19,444 nucleotides of DNA, taken from Myxococcales bacterium. Lineage in GTDB: Bacteria > Myxococcota_A > Polyangia > Polyangiales > Houyiibacteriaceae. Every line of letters begins with the position of its first letter. Positions within the stretch are counted from its first letter, which is position 1. The notes beneath the pieces are model-generated. The model ran no database searches. It was given only the letters and a program-made list of their open reading frames with translations, and had not been told where the DNA came from. Where the stretch lies: the NCBI GenBank assembly GCA_030622585.1, contig JAUXFZ010000004.1:1-19444 (forward strand), written 5' to 3'. The position numbers and the translations under genes were made by a program. Shown here piece after piece: positions 8,135 through 16,236 of the stretch.

Positions 8135-11100
8135 GGTGTCTCCTTCATCGGTGCGACCTCGAAGTCGTGGTTGACTGTCAAGTGTCCGACCTCGTCCCTG
8201 GGTGGTATTGGCTGTTTCACGGGGCAAAGTCGTCCAGGCAACGGCTGGATGTCGTGCGTCTCGGCCGGAACCAAGATGCTCCGCGGCGTATCCGCCTCAA
8301 TGGCGTCGAGGTCTTCGGTGCCCCCGCGGTGCGTCATGACGAAGTCGGTCACGTAGTCGACATAGGGCTGCTGTTCGACAAAGTTGAGAATGGAAGACTT
8401 GTAGACCTTTCCTCCGAAAGAGATGTCCGCGCCATCCGTGAAAGCCCAAGGGGACAAGAAACGATTGATCGCATCATTGAGTTCGCGTCCATAGAAGCTC
8501 ACGGCGCTCACGTCCGGCTGGAAGCGTACGTTGAACCCCACGCGCACCTCTTCGTAGATCGGGTTCAAGACGTGCAGACGCAGGCGACCATCGCCCCGAT
8601 CGTTGCGCACGAAGGGGCAACTGATCGCTTGAAGGAACACCGCGATCTCATCGAGGTCGTCGAGCGTGACTTTGGGCCTGCGGCGGTCAATGGCCATGAG
8701 CTGCGTGAAGTCGGGAATGACAGCGATCAACACATGCCCGGGAGAGAGGGCATGCTCGCCGTCCGTGTGATTAATGCACTTGACCTTGTAGATGCTCGGA
8801 AAGCTCTCCAGGACGAGGCGCTCGTAGTCGAAGAGCGTGATCGCCCGGCCCTTGTGGCGCAGGTGCTCCGCCACGCGCGTATAAAAGGCGAGGCCGGTTT
8901 CAGCGGGGCGCGCGCCGAAGCTGTCGTAGGGCTGCTCGATGCCGGCGATCCCCACATCGTCGCGCACCAGCCCGCCCACCTTGCCGGCCTCCAACGGTGC
9001 TTCGAGGTGCTTAGGATCGTTGCCCTGGTCGACGAATGTCGCTCGAACCGCTTGCCCATGTGCGTTGATGAGCTCGCTGACCCCCCCGGCGTCGACGTCA
9101 ACGTGCGCGCGTATCCAGTACACGCCGCTCGGCAAGCGCGTGTTCTCCGAGGTGATGCCGCGAGGAATGCTGAAATTGACGACGCCCGAGGTGATCAGAC
9201 CCCGCGTCGTGTCACCGGTGATCTCGTGCTCCTCGAAATCGATCCAATCGTCGTTCGCGAGATAAGCCCAATATACTTTGGGCTTAGCGACATCTGTGTC
9301 GGCCGTGGCTTCGGCGACCTGGAACAGGATCGCCAAGCTCTGCCGCGGCTTGAGATTGCACACGCCCAGGTAGAGTGTCCCTTCGTGATCGTACTGAGGC
9401 AGCAGATACGGCTGTTGATCTCCGGCCGGCACCGCCACGTTTTGCTTACCGAAAGGCTCGATGTGGAAAAGCTCGAACTCCTCGGGTGTGGATTCGGTGT
9501 CGATGGATGCTTCGTAGTCGAGGGTAAACGCCTTGATGGTCGGCGTGTATGGTGTGTTGGGTATGAGCGCTTGATAGGAGGACGTGCTCGGAATGAAGGG
9601 ACATGACGCAACAGTCCTGACAACAGGGACGTTACCTCCACTTGGGAACTCACGATAGCGCGCGCCGGCCGTGCAATCGGGCAAGCGCGCCGTCGCAAGC
9701 GCCTGAAGCGTCATGACGTTGACATAGTCGTCATGAAGGAAGGTCTGCCCACTGAGCGTCAGACGCAGGAAGCCGTGGCGCGTCGCCGGTGTCCACTCTG
9801 TGAGTTCGTCGATGACGCGTGGCTCCTGGCCATTGAAATTCGCATACACGAGCTCCTGATAGGCATCCGGCTTGCCTCCCCCACCATCCCTGAAAAGCTG
9901 CCGGTCGCCAATCGACGACTCGCTCCATTCACCATCTTGCAGAACGCTCGACTCCACCGTGAACATCGACAGCGCGAGCTCGGTCGACGCGACATCGTAC
10001 GCCTCGTAATAGGTCGAAAACGGCTCGTCGGGAAGTCCGTCCCAGGTCCCGTGCAACGTCAGGTTCGTCAGCTTCTTCTGGAATGCCTCCTGGCTGCCGA
10101 CGTAGAAGCTCGACCTCACACGCGGCACCGACCCGAACGGCACGAAGGGCTTGCTCGGGTCCATGGCGAAGTCGTCATTTTGCACGATAATGTTAGTCAT
10201 TCCGATCACGTTCGTGCTCAGCGTTACCTTCTGAAGCGTCAGATCCTTCAGCAACTGATACGCGTAGGTGATGGCCTCGTTCGCCGTTGGGTGATGCAGC
10301 GTCACCTTGAGAACGGGAAGCGTAGTTCCGAAGTCCTCACCCAACGCCTCGGCGTCTGCATAGGTCACGGCATCGGAGGTCTTCTCGAGTATCACCACGA
10401 GCTTGAGCGTACCGCTCCGGACGACAGAATCCCCCTCTGTCTCCGCGGTCACGTTTTGCGGCTTGACGTTTGTGCTGTCGGGAGCGATCCATCCTTTCTC
10501 GCCGCTCAGCAGCACCTCGAAGCCGTTGGCGATAGAAGCCTCCGTGAGGTCCTCCGGCAAGTTCTCCACATGGAGCTCGAGCGTGATCGTTCGAGTCCCC
10601 TCGGCGAGCAGCAGGGAACGCGAAGCCAATGCGAAGCCCAATGTCGCGCCCGGCATCGGCGCGCTCCCGAGTGTCTTCCAGGACGGTCGCTCGGTATCTT
10701 CGATCTCGGCACCGAGCCCGTCCTGAGAGTTGGCGATCGGTGCGGCGGTGACATTCTCGATGAGTCGCTCATCCGGGAAACCCGGCGCCTCCCGGTCGTA
10801 CTCGACGAAGACCGTCTTGAAGCTCTCGACCTGCGCCTTACTGGCGACCAGATCCTCATCTGCTGCGTACAGTAACGGCACCCCTGTCTCGTCCTTTCCA
10901 GCGTCGAGTTCCGTCCCCGCGACGAGCAGATGGTCATCCTTCACCTGACGCGAAAGCTCGACGAGCACGTGCAGATGATCGGGCTCCGCCGCACGCTTCT
11001 CGATGCCGAGAACCTTCTCATAGAAAAAGTCGAGGTGGCGTTGCGTCAGGTTGTTGGCATCGTCGCGCACGACAAGGTAGAGGCGCAGGAAAGCAACGAA

Positions 11101-11835
11101 GAGCGCGAAGTGCGGTTCGTGATCCTTGCGACCGGCGAGATCCTCGTCGAAGTATAGCGGGGCGAGACCAATCACCTCCAAGAACACGTTGTAGAGCGGG
11201 ACGAATAATGTTTCGAGCTGCCCCATCGCAGTGACGATCTGCTCGTCGACGGCATCGGAGTCCCCGAAGAGACTGTTGTCGGGGGTCGCCTCGCAAAGGT
11301 CTAGCGCCCACGCATCGGAGAAATGTGCGAAATCCAGCTCGGCCGCGACGGCGAAGCGATCCACCGCTGCGAGGTTGAACTTGACAAGTCGGCACAAAGT
11401 CATCGTGAGGTTGGCACGGATACGCTTTCTGATCTGGTTGCGATAATCTGTCGCCGTACCAACACCCTGCAGCCAATCCTCAAGCCTTTGGGCGAGATCG
11501 CCGAGAAGCTCGAAGAGACGCACCAGCGATTCGGGCTCGGCTGGACCGGCGAGGGTCGCTCGCACGGCGTTGCGAATCGGTTGCGGGTTTTCCTTCTCGA
11601 TCGCCGCAATGATCGCGCTCGCATCGCACGCGAAGAACGGCTCCCAGGTTCCCTTCCGTCCGACCGTATCGAAGTGGACGACGTGCTGCGAGAAGCGCAG
11701 GGCGAACGCGAGAAAGTCCTCGACCCCGCGTTCGTCGACGGGTGCGGATGCCGGATCCAACGCGGCGAGGCGGCGCTGCGCCTGGCTGGTGCCGCCGCGC
11801 TGCAGTCGGTTGCGTTTGTCAAAACACTGCATCAT
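8131..11835 (-). CDS. Large J-like (gp6/gp47 family) baseplate wedge protein, Pvc11/Afp11-like
   Basis: The protein is 1234 residues, within the large size range of eCIS Pvc11 homologues. Around residue 560-610 it has PFVPFGSVPRVRSSFYVGS and LTLHGTWDGLPDEPF, a core stretch I recognise from this family. Residues 984-1170 hold the conserved C-terminal part: YTRVAEHLRHKGRAITLFDYE, VLESFPSIYKVKC, then GHVLIAVIPDF and FLSPWAF. It should form the inner wedge ring of the baseplate that triggers sheath contraction. The N-terminal third (for example FYEKVLGIEKRAAEPDHLHV near 270) also looks typical. The start is uncertain: TTG-ATG-ATG occur in tandem at 11838, 11835 and 11832, with no clear Shine-Dalgarno in the 16-base gap after the gp25-like gene, so translation is probably coupled. 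The stop overlaps the fibre ATG by 4 bases. Confidence 0.9.
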   Translation of the reverse strand: MMQCFDKRNRLQRGGTSQAQRRLAALDPASAPVDERGVEDFLAFALRFSQHVVHFDTVGRKGTWEPFFACDASAIIAAIEKENPQPIRNAVRATLAGPAEPESLVRLFELLGDLAQRLEDWLQGVGTATDYRNQIRKRIRANLTMTLCRLVKFNLAAVDRFAVAAELDFAHFSDAWALDLCEATPDNSLFGDSDAVDEQIVTAMGQLETLFVPLYNVFLEVIGLAPLYFDEDLAGRKDHEPHFALFVAFLRLYLVVRDDANNLTQRHLDFFYEKVLGIEKRAAEPDHLHVLVELSRQVKDDHLLVAGTELDAGKDETGVPLLYAADEDLVASKAQVESFKTVFVEYDREAPGFPDERLIENVTAAPIANSQDGLGAEIEDTERPSWKTLGSAPMPGATLGFALASRSLLLAEGTRTITLELHVENLPEDLTEASIANGFEVLLSGEKGWIAPDSTNVKPQNVTAETEGDSVVRSGTLKLVVILEKTSDAVTYADAEALGEDFGTTLPVLKVTLHHPTANEAITYAYQLLKDLTLQKVTLSTNVIGMTNIIVQNDDFAMDPSKPFVPFGSVPRVRSSFYVGSQEAFQKKLTNLTLHGTWDGLPDEPFSTYYEAYDVASTELALSMFTVESSVLQDGEWSESSIGDRQLFRDGGGGKPDAYQELVYANFNGQEPRVIDELTEWTPATRHGFLRLTLSGQTFLHDDYVNVMTLQALATARLPDCTAGARYREFPSGGNVPVVRTVASCPFIPSTSSYQALIPNTPYTPTIKAFTLDYEASIDTESTPEEFELFHIEPFGKQNVAVPAGDQQPYLLPQYDHEGTLYLGVCNLKPRQSLAILFQVAEATADTDVAKPKVYWAYLANDDWIDFEEHEITGDTTRGLITSGVVNFSIPRGITSENTRLPSGVYWIRAHVDVDAGGVSELINAHGQAVRATFVDQGNDPKHLEAPLEAGKVGGLVRDDVGIAGIEQPYDSFGARPAETGLAFYTRVAEHLRHKGRAITLFDYERLVLESFPSIYKVKCINHTDGEHALSPGHVLIAVIPDFTQLMAIDRRRPKVTLDDLDEIAVFLQAISCPFVRNDRGDGRLRLHVLNPIYEEVRVGFNVRFQPDVSAVSFYGRELNDAINRFLSPWAFTDGADISFGGKVYKSSILNFVEQQPYVDYVTDFVMTHRGGTEDLDAIEADTPRSILVPAETHDIQPLPGRLCPVKQPIPPRDEVGHLTVNHDFEVAPMKETP
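8140..8145 (-). promoter_or_regulatory. Shine-Dalgarno site of the fibre gene
   Basis: AAGGAG on the minus strand lies 5 bases before ATG 8134 and 8 bases before ATG 8131. It sits inside the last codons of the upstream baseplate gene and fixes the fibre start here rather than at the longer in-frame extension. Confidence 0.8.
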
Positions 11836-11851
11836 CAATCGTAGTACCGAT

Positions 11852-12298
11852 TCAGGGTTGCTGACCCGTTTCGTTCAAGTAGAAGTCGTAGACGAAGTTG
11901 AAACGGCTGTTCGTGCCACGAATGCGATAGTGGATCTGTATGTGTAACTGACCTTCGAGCTGATCGGGCGTCACGGACAGCCGCTCGGTCTCGATGCGCG
12001 GCTCGTGATAGATGATCGCAGTGCGCAGGAGATCCTCGATGAATGTCAGAACGGCTGCGTTCATTGGCTCGAAAACCTGGTTTTTCAGGTCACAGCCGTA
12101 GCGCGGTTGCATGACGCGCTCGCCGAGCGCGGTATTGAAAACGATCGTAAGGCTCTGACTGATGTCGACCTGGTCTTCGACCATCTCGACGCGGCCGGGG
12201 CACGCACGACATCTCCCGCTGCCATCCTGACCGCTCGGCCGAAGGAAGGTCGGCGGAAAGCCCCAACCGCGACCGAGAAAAGAGGGTGTTTCCGCCAT
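11852..12298 (-). CDS. gp25-like baseplate wedge protein, Pvc9/Afp9-like
   Basis: The protein is 148 residues. It begins FLGRGWGFPPTF and continues VEMVEDQVDISQSLTIVF, GERVMQPRYGCDL and NQVFEP, the order typical of eCIS GPW_gp25 proteins; the E-R-V-M-x-P-x-Y-G segment is the core gp25 signature. T4 gp25 homologues join the baseplate to the first sheath ring and are needed to start sheath assembly. The start at 12298 keeps the conserved GWGFPP segment, and GGAGG at 12307-12311 sits 8 bases upstream, inside the end of the PAAR gene. The gene begins 4 bases after the PAAR stop. Confidence 0.94.
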   Translation of the reverse strand: MAETPSFLGRGWGFPPTFLRPSGQDGSGRCRACPGRVEMVEDQVDISQSLTIVFNTALGERVMQPRYGCDLKNQVFEPMNAAVLTFIEDLLRTAIIYHEPRIETERLSVTPDQLEGQLHIQIHYRIRGTNSRFNFVYDFYLNETGQQP

Positions 12299-12302
12299 GC
12301 GC

Positions 12303-12593
12303 TCAGCCTCCGATTATCACCGTCGGCGAGCCGACGACAATGCTGCCTCCGTGCGCCGTCGAATCGCCGAGGCGCGCGGCGGGCATACCACCAATGAGAA
12401 CGGTGGCAGATCCCATAATGATCGTGTCTGGCGGACCAACGCAGGTACACATCGTGCTGATTGTCGCCGCCGGCAGACCATTGATGAGTACCGTCGGCGC
12501 ACCGGGCGGTAGAACGGGACCACCGACGTGCGGGACGACACCTGTCACCATCGGGCACACGTGCATGTCCGTGATTCGCGCTGCGGGCGGCAT
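12303..12593 (-). CDS. PAAR-type spike tip protein, Pvc10/Afp10-like
   Basis: The protein is 96 residues, glycine- and proline-rich, with DMHVCP near residue 9 (candidate metal ligands His11 and Cys13). Repeated short beta turns follow: PGAPTVLINGLPAATI, TIIMGSATVLIGGMPAAR and GDSTAHGGSIVVGSPTVIIGG. This is the PAAR/DUF4150-like pattern: a small cone that caps the VgrG-like needle and sharpens it for membrane piercing. It follows the VgrG-like gene, as expected. An excellent AGGAGG lies 6 bases upstream of the ATG, the strongest ribosome site in the window, which may suit high expression or independent initiation. Confidence 0.94.
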   Translation of the reverse strand: MPPAARITDMHVCPMVTGVVPHVGGPVLPPGAPTVLINGLPAATISTMCTCVGPPDTIIMGSATVLIGGMPAARLGDSTAHGGSIVVGSPTVIIGG

Positions 12594-12599
12594 CTGATT

Positions 12600-12605
12600 C
12601 CTCCT
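12600..12605 (-). promoter_or_regulatory. Strong Shine-Dalgarno site of the PAAR gene
   Basis: AAAAGGAGGAATCAG precedes the PAAR ATG in the 14-base gap after the VgrG-like stop. The AGGAGG core matches the anti-Shine-Dalgarno consensus with 6 bases spacing. Confidence 0.85.
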
Positions 12606-12607
12606 TT

Positions 12608-14383
12608 TCAGTTGATCTTCACGAGTGAGCCTTGAATGGTCGCAATCGCAGACGTCTTCAATTCTGCACCAGCGCTCCCCTCGACCTGAAGCTGGGCGCC
12701 CGCCTTGATTTGCGTATTCGTGCCGCTCTTTGCCTTTAAATCGGTGCCGGCTTCAATCGTGACCTCTTGCTGCGCCTTGAGCATGATCTTCGAGCCGTCG
12801 AGCGTGATACCGTCGCTGTTCAAGGTCACGCTATTGCCGTGTTGATCCTCGAGCTTGATCGACTGCTCGTCGTCGCTCAGCACCACCGTGTTCCCCCCCG
12901 GCGTCTCAACGGTGACAATTATCTTGTCGTCGTCAAAGTGTAAACGCATCTTGCTGCGCGTGACGATCGCCTTCTCGTGGTTGTCGTCGCTGAGCGGGAT
13001 GGGCGCGGCGCGCTGGCTGCTGTGGACCATACCCAAGACCACAGGATCGCGCGGATCCTGATCGAGGAAGCCCACGATCAGCTCGTCGCCAATCTCTGGG
13101 CGGAAGAAAACGCCGCGATCGGCACCTGCGTCAGGACAGAGCCAACGCGCCCAGATGCCGTCGGCTTGTGGATCGACAAGCGGAAGTCGCACTTGAATGC
13201 GATCTTCGCCGTCGGGGTCGCCTTCGAGCTTGGTTGCGATGCCGATGTGCAGGCCGTGGACGGCGGGTACGAGACCCGCCGCGGCAACATCCACGATGTC
13301 CTTGCGGCGCGCGAACCAATTGGGGCGTAGGCCGAACTGGACGTCGGTGTACCACGCGCCGCGGACGATCTCGTGACGGACGGCAGCGACGAATGCCGTA
13401 CCGCTGAAACGCTCGCCCACACCGTTGACCTCGACGAGCTGTCCCGGCTTGACCGCCGCAAGGCCGCGGATCTTCGCGCGTCCGACAATCTTCGCGAGAC
13501 TGCTGCGAACGAGCTGCGCATCGGCCCACACTTTCATCTCTTGACCGTCGAGGCGCCCTGTATGGCGCAACGCGAGCTCGTCCAATCCAACGGTCGCGGC
13601 CAGGTCCGACTCTGAGAGATTGCCTTGCGCGCTGGACGGTGAGGGCGCGCTGCCATCCTTTTGCATCACCCGTTGGGCACTGTGGTCCCACGCGTAGGCG
13701 CGAACCGATTGGTACTGGCGCCGAGCATCGATCTCCGCATCAAATTCGTAGATCGTGTCACCAAACCGGATCGAGAGATCGGCCGAGCCGTCGAGCCGGG
13801 GCGCTTGCACGGATACCGTGCCGTCGCCAACGATCGCCAGCAGCCCGTTGGCCTCGGCGCGCGAAATCAGGTAATCCCAATCGCTCACGTGATACTGGAC
13901 GATATCAGGGTGGGTCACCTCGGTCGGCGCAACGTCGGCCCTCAACCCGTATTCGCCGATGATCTCCTCCATGACTGCGCTGTCGGTCTTGTCGACGAAG
14001 TAGCGGCTTTTTCGCCCTACGGTCATCTTCACCGCCGCATCACGGCACTCGACCACCAGTGCGAAACTCCCCCGCCCGCGCACCTTGATGCCGTGCTTGA
14101 TGATGATGCCCTTGAAGATCGTCGTCTCGTCAGACGCATAGCCGGCTTTGATCTCGAGCTCTTTGCCTGGTGCGAATTCTGCGCCGTTGCTGAGGGGGAA
14201 ATCCTCGGCGGCCGCGTCTCCATCGCGAAGACTCAGCCGCGCGCAAGGTATGCGGTTCGCCTCCTTCTCGGTGACGATGGAGAGCACCTCCACCGTGGGG
14301 GGGATCTCGTTGCCGTCCACCAAGAGCGTGTGTGTGACGGCGCTCGCCTGTCCGTTGGTCGGAATGATGCGATCGTCGTTCAT
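12608..14383 (-). CDS. VgrG-like spike/hub protein (gp27-gp5 type), Pvc8/Afp8-like
   Basis: The protein is 591 residues. Residues 1-360 resemble the gp27/gp44-type hub (SDWDYLISRAEANGLL at 167-182, SVQAPRLDG, YEFDAEIDARRQYQSVRAYAW). Residues 375-458 are a gp5 OB-fold (GIATKLEGDPDGEDRIQVRL, WARWLCPDAGADRG, FFRPEIGDELIVGFLDQDP, PVVLGMVHSS). Residues 475-591 are a beta-helical needle of short repeats (SIKLEDQHGNSVTLNSDGI, VTIEAGTDLKAKSG) ending GSLVKIN. A trimer would form the central spike carrying the PAAR tip. The ATG at 14383 overlaps the stop of the upstream Pvc7-like gene by 4 bases, indicating translational coupling. I see no C-terminal effector extension. Confidence 0.95.
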   Translation of the reverse strand: MNDDRIIPTNGQASAVTHTLLVDGNEIPPTVEVLSIVTEKEANRIPCARLSLRDGDAAAEDFPLSNGAEFAPGKELEIKAGYASDETTIFKGIIIKHGIKVRGRGSFALVVECRDAAVKMTVGRKSRYFVDKTDSAVMEEIIGEYGLRADVAPTEVTHPDIVQYHVSDWDYLISRAEANGLLAIVGDGTVSVQAPRLDGSADLSIRFGDTIYEFDAEIDARRQYQSVRAYAWDHSAQRVMQKDGSAPSPSSAQGNLSESDLAATVGLDELALRHTGRLDGQEMKVWADAQLVRSSLAKIVGRAKIRGLAAVKPGQLVEVNGVGERFSGTAFVAAVRHEIVRGAWYTDVQFGLRPNWFARRKDIVDVAAAGLVPAVHGLHIGIATKLEGDPDGEDRIQVRLPLVDPQADGIWARWLCPDAGADRGVFFRPEIGDELIVGFLDQDPRDPVVLGMVHSSQRAAPIPLSDDNHEKAIVTRSKMRLHFDDDKIIVTVETPGGNTVVLSDDEQSIKLEDQHGNSVTLNSDGITLDGSKIMLKAQQEVTIEAGTDLKAKSGTNTQIKAGAQLQVEGSAGAELKTSAIATIQGSLVKIN

Positions 14384-15060
14384 GATTCAGACTTGGCGAG
14401 CGGTGGGAAGACGAGCGTCGTGCCCGTGCAAAGACTACGGAAGTTCGTCAGGTCATTCGCAAGAGCCACCTCGAGGTAGACGTCGGGCGCCCCGTAGATC
14501 TCGTGGGTCAGCAATGATAGGTTGTCCTCATCCTTGAGCAAACGCGTGTGCGTTAAGTCGGGGGAGCTCTTGCCTTCCTCGCGGACACGTCGTTCGGTCT
14601 CCTTGTAGTTGAGGAACGTGCAGCTCACCGTTGCGCGAAGCGGCATGCCTTCTGCGTCGAATAGGGTGAAGGTGATCTTGAGCTCGGTCAGGACGCAATC
14701 GAACGTGAAGTCCTTCCAGACGAGCTTCAGGTAGCGCGGCTGGTGGATCTCGCCCTGGAGATCGTAGACGACGTTTCGGAACGCCTCGATCTGCTGCGGA
14801 ACGCTCTGCCCCGCTTGCGCGTATCCATAGACCGTATCGGTGCCGTCGAAGATGAAGTCGAGCTGGAGTTCCTCCGGCGCAGAGGATTTGAAGCGCCCCT
14901 CGGCACCCTGTGCGCCCTGCGACGGCTGTACGTCGTATTCGACCTTGAACGTCTGCGCATATTGCTCAGGATTGATCGGGAGCACGAACTCGTCCGTCTT
15001 CTGCTCGAGACGTTTATCCGCATACGCGTATATGGTCAGTTTCTTGGCGTGCTGGTCCAT
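14380..15060 (-). CDS. CIS tube/baseplate adaptor with LysM-like domain, Pvc7/Afp7-like
   Basis: The protein is 226 residues from ATG 15060. Residues 1-155 match the CIS tube N-terminal domain (KKLTIYAYADKRL, FVLPINPEQYAQTFKVEYD, LQLDFIFDGT, LKLVWKDFTFDCVLTELKITF). Residues 170-222 are LysM-like (DEDNLSLLTHEIYGAPDVYLEVA, LCTGTTLVFPP). In PVC and T4-like machines this class (gp53-related) links the tube or hub to the baseplate. Family members usually start just before the KKLTIYAY strand, favouring ATG 15060. A longer form from TTG 15111 is possible, but neither start has a convincing Shine-Dalgarno. The downstream stop overlaps the VgrG-like start. Confidence 0.9.
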   Translation of the reverse strand: MDQHAKKLTIYAYADKRLEQKTDEFVLPINPEQYAQTFKVEYDVQPSQGAQGAEGRFKSSAPEELQLDFIFDGTDTVYGYAQAGQSVPQQIEAFRNVVYDLQGEIHQPRYLKLVWKDFTFDCVLTELKITFTLFDAEGMPLRATVSCTFLNYKETERRVREEGKSSPDLTHTRLLKDEDNLSLLTHEIYGAPDVYLEVALANDLTNFRSLCTGTTLVFPPLAKSES

Positions 15061-15123
15061 ATCGAAAGGGCTCAGAAAAAACAGTTCGGTGAGGCATGTC
15101 GTTCTCGGCAAGCTATAGCTACG

Positions 15124-15297
15124 TCATCGTTCTTCCTCTTTCTCGAGAATCTCCAAGACGCGCTCGACGCACAGGGCGATCAACGCTTCCCGTTCCTCCT
15201 CATTGTCGACCCCCCGCTGCGGGCGAGAAGACCGATTGTCCTGCGAATCGCTTCCGACGACTGCCTTGATGTGAAGCTCGCGGATCTCGACGGCCAT
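15124..15297 (-). CDS. Small DUF5908-family eCIS protein (Pvc6/Afp6 position)
   Basis: The protein is 57 residues, starting MAVEIRELHIKAVV, the highly recognisable DUF5908 opening (typically P-V-E-I-R-E-L-x-I-x-A). The middle is polar, and an amphipathic acidic helix follows (NEEEREALIALCVERVLEI) with a charged end. It lies in the 197-base gap between the second tube gene and the Pvc7-like gene, where eCIS loci often keep such a short gene. Its function is unknown; the position suggests a baseplate or tube assembly role. The ATG is 10 bases after the upstream stop with only a weak ribosome site, so coupling is likely. Confidence 0.85.
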   Translation of the reverse strand: MAVEIRELHIKAVVGSDSQDNRSSRPQRGVDNEEEREALIALCVERVLEILEKEEER

Positions 15298-15307
15298 GCT
15301 ATCGGGC

Positions 15308-15763
15308 TCAACTCGGGGCGGAATGGTTGACAGTGAAGAAGTTATAGCTCAGCTCCAGCGTCTCGACCAGTACCGCGTTCTTCTCTGCATCCAAGTCGGC
15401 AGCGGACCACTTCTTGGGCCAGGCGTGCACAAGGTTCCACGTAACGAGCGGCTCATGCACATCGTTCAAAAGGTGCACGAGCACGTCGGAAGGCTGGAAG
15501 GTGAATGCCTCGAGCGCATCGCGACACCACCGGATGATGCCGGAGTCCTTGAGCACCCCGCGCTTGAGCACCAAATCCGAGTACTGGCTGCGAACCGGAA
15601 GCACGTGCGTGAACCGATTTTCGCCGCCTTCTTTGACATTCTCGGTTTCGATCGACGCCGAGAGCCCGGAGACGGACTGAAACAGGACGTCGTTGTCGAC
15701 CGTGTCGATGTCGAGAAACTCGACACGGAAATGGAAGCTCGCGGGTGGGTAGTAGTCAGCCAT
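15308..15763 (-). CDS. Inner tube protein 2, T4 gp19 family (Pvc5/Afp5-like)
   Basis: The protein is 151 residues. It opens YYPPASFHFRVEFLD with VSGLSASIETENVKEGGENRF, LKRGVLKDSGIIRWCRDAL, VLVHLLNDVHEPLVTW and a closing ETLELSYNFF. This is the gp19 tube fold, and it is clearly paralogous to the upstream tube gene (shared FHF-x-VE, VSGL, LKRG, NE/D-x-HEP-V-x-W and LELS/A motifs). In PVC and Afp the second tube protein forms a layer near the baseplate and connects the main tube to the hub; that role is inferred here. It starts 2 bases after the upstream tube stop, so translation is almost certainly coupled. Confidence 0.95.
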   Translation of the reverse strand: MADYYPPASFHFRVEFLDIDTVDNDVLFQSVSGLSASIETENVKEGGENRFTHVLPVRSQYSDLVLKRGVLKDSGIIRWCRDALEAFTFQPSDVLVHLLNDVHEPLVTWNLVHAWPKKWSAADLDAEKNAVLVETLELSYNFFTVNHSAPS

Positions 15764-15765
15764 GT

Positions 15766-16200
15766 TTAGTCGTTCTGGATGGTCAGCCCTTCGTGGGCGA
15801 GCTCTAGCGACTCGATGGCCACCTCGTTCCCGTCGGACTTCAGGTCTGTCGACTGGACCTTCTTCGCCCAGGCGTTCTTGACCTTCCAGACGACCACGGG
15901 CTCATGCGACTCGTTGAGCAAGCTGATCGTCAGATCGCGCCGATCGATCGTGTTGAGGGCAACCGTATTCCACCAGTCGTAGAACTCGTTGTCGCCAGCG
16001 AAACTGCCACGCTTCAGCGTGATGTCGCTGTACTTTTGCATACCGGGCATCTTCGTCTTGTGGTATTCGGGGCTTGCGCCGTGACGGTACTCGATGGCCT
16101 CGGTTTCGACATCCAAGCCGGACACCTCGGTAAAGCCAATCTTCGTACCGGCCCATTCCACCTGAAAATGGAACTTGGATAGTGGGTAATTGTCTGCCAT
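15766..16200 (-). CDS. Inner tube protein 1, T4 gp19 family (Pvc1/Afp1-like)
   Basis: The protein is 144 residues: YPLSKFHFQVEW, FTEVSGLDVETEAIEYRHG, MPGMQKYSDITLKRG, DFYDWW-like FYDWWNTV, LLNESHEPVVVW, NAWAKKVQS and SLELAHEGL. These are near-canonical eCIS main tube signatures. Hexamers would stack into the tube that the contracting sheath drives outward. A GAGAGAAA stretch just before ATG 16200 is a weak ribosome site. The gene sits 36 bases after the sheath stop, so sheath and tube are made from one message in the usual order. Confidence 0.97.
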   Translation of the reverse strand: MADNYPLSKFHFQVEWAGTKIGFTEVSGLDVETEAIEYRHGASPEYHKTKMPGMQKYSDITLKRGSFAGDNEFYDWWNTVALNTIDRRDLTISLLNESHEPVVVWKVKNAWAKKVQSTDLKSDGNEVAIESLELAHEGLTIQND

Positions 16201-16236
16201 ATCGGTTTCTCTCTATCCGGTTGGTTTTTGAGTAAG

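Noticed and set aside
8135..8227. In-frame 31-codon N-terminal extension of the fibre
   Set aside because: It lies within the Pvc11-like coding region, while a good Shine-Dalgarno and ATGA overlap support the start at 8134 or 8131.
8101..9606. Plus-strand open frame of 501 codons
   Set aside because: It is antisense to the Pvc11-like gene, has no recognisable motif, and is explained by GC-rich codon bias on the opposite strand.
9733..10875. Plus-strand open frame of 380 codons
   Set aside because: It mirrors the middle of the Pvc11-like gene, and its composition (rich in R, L, V, H) is that of a shadow frame.
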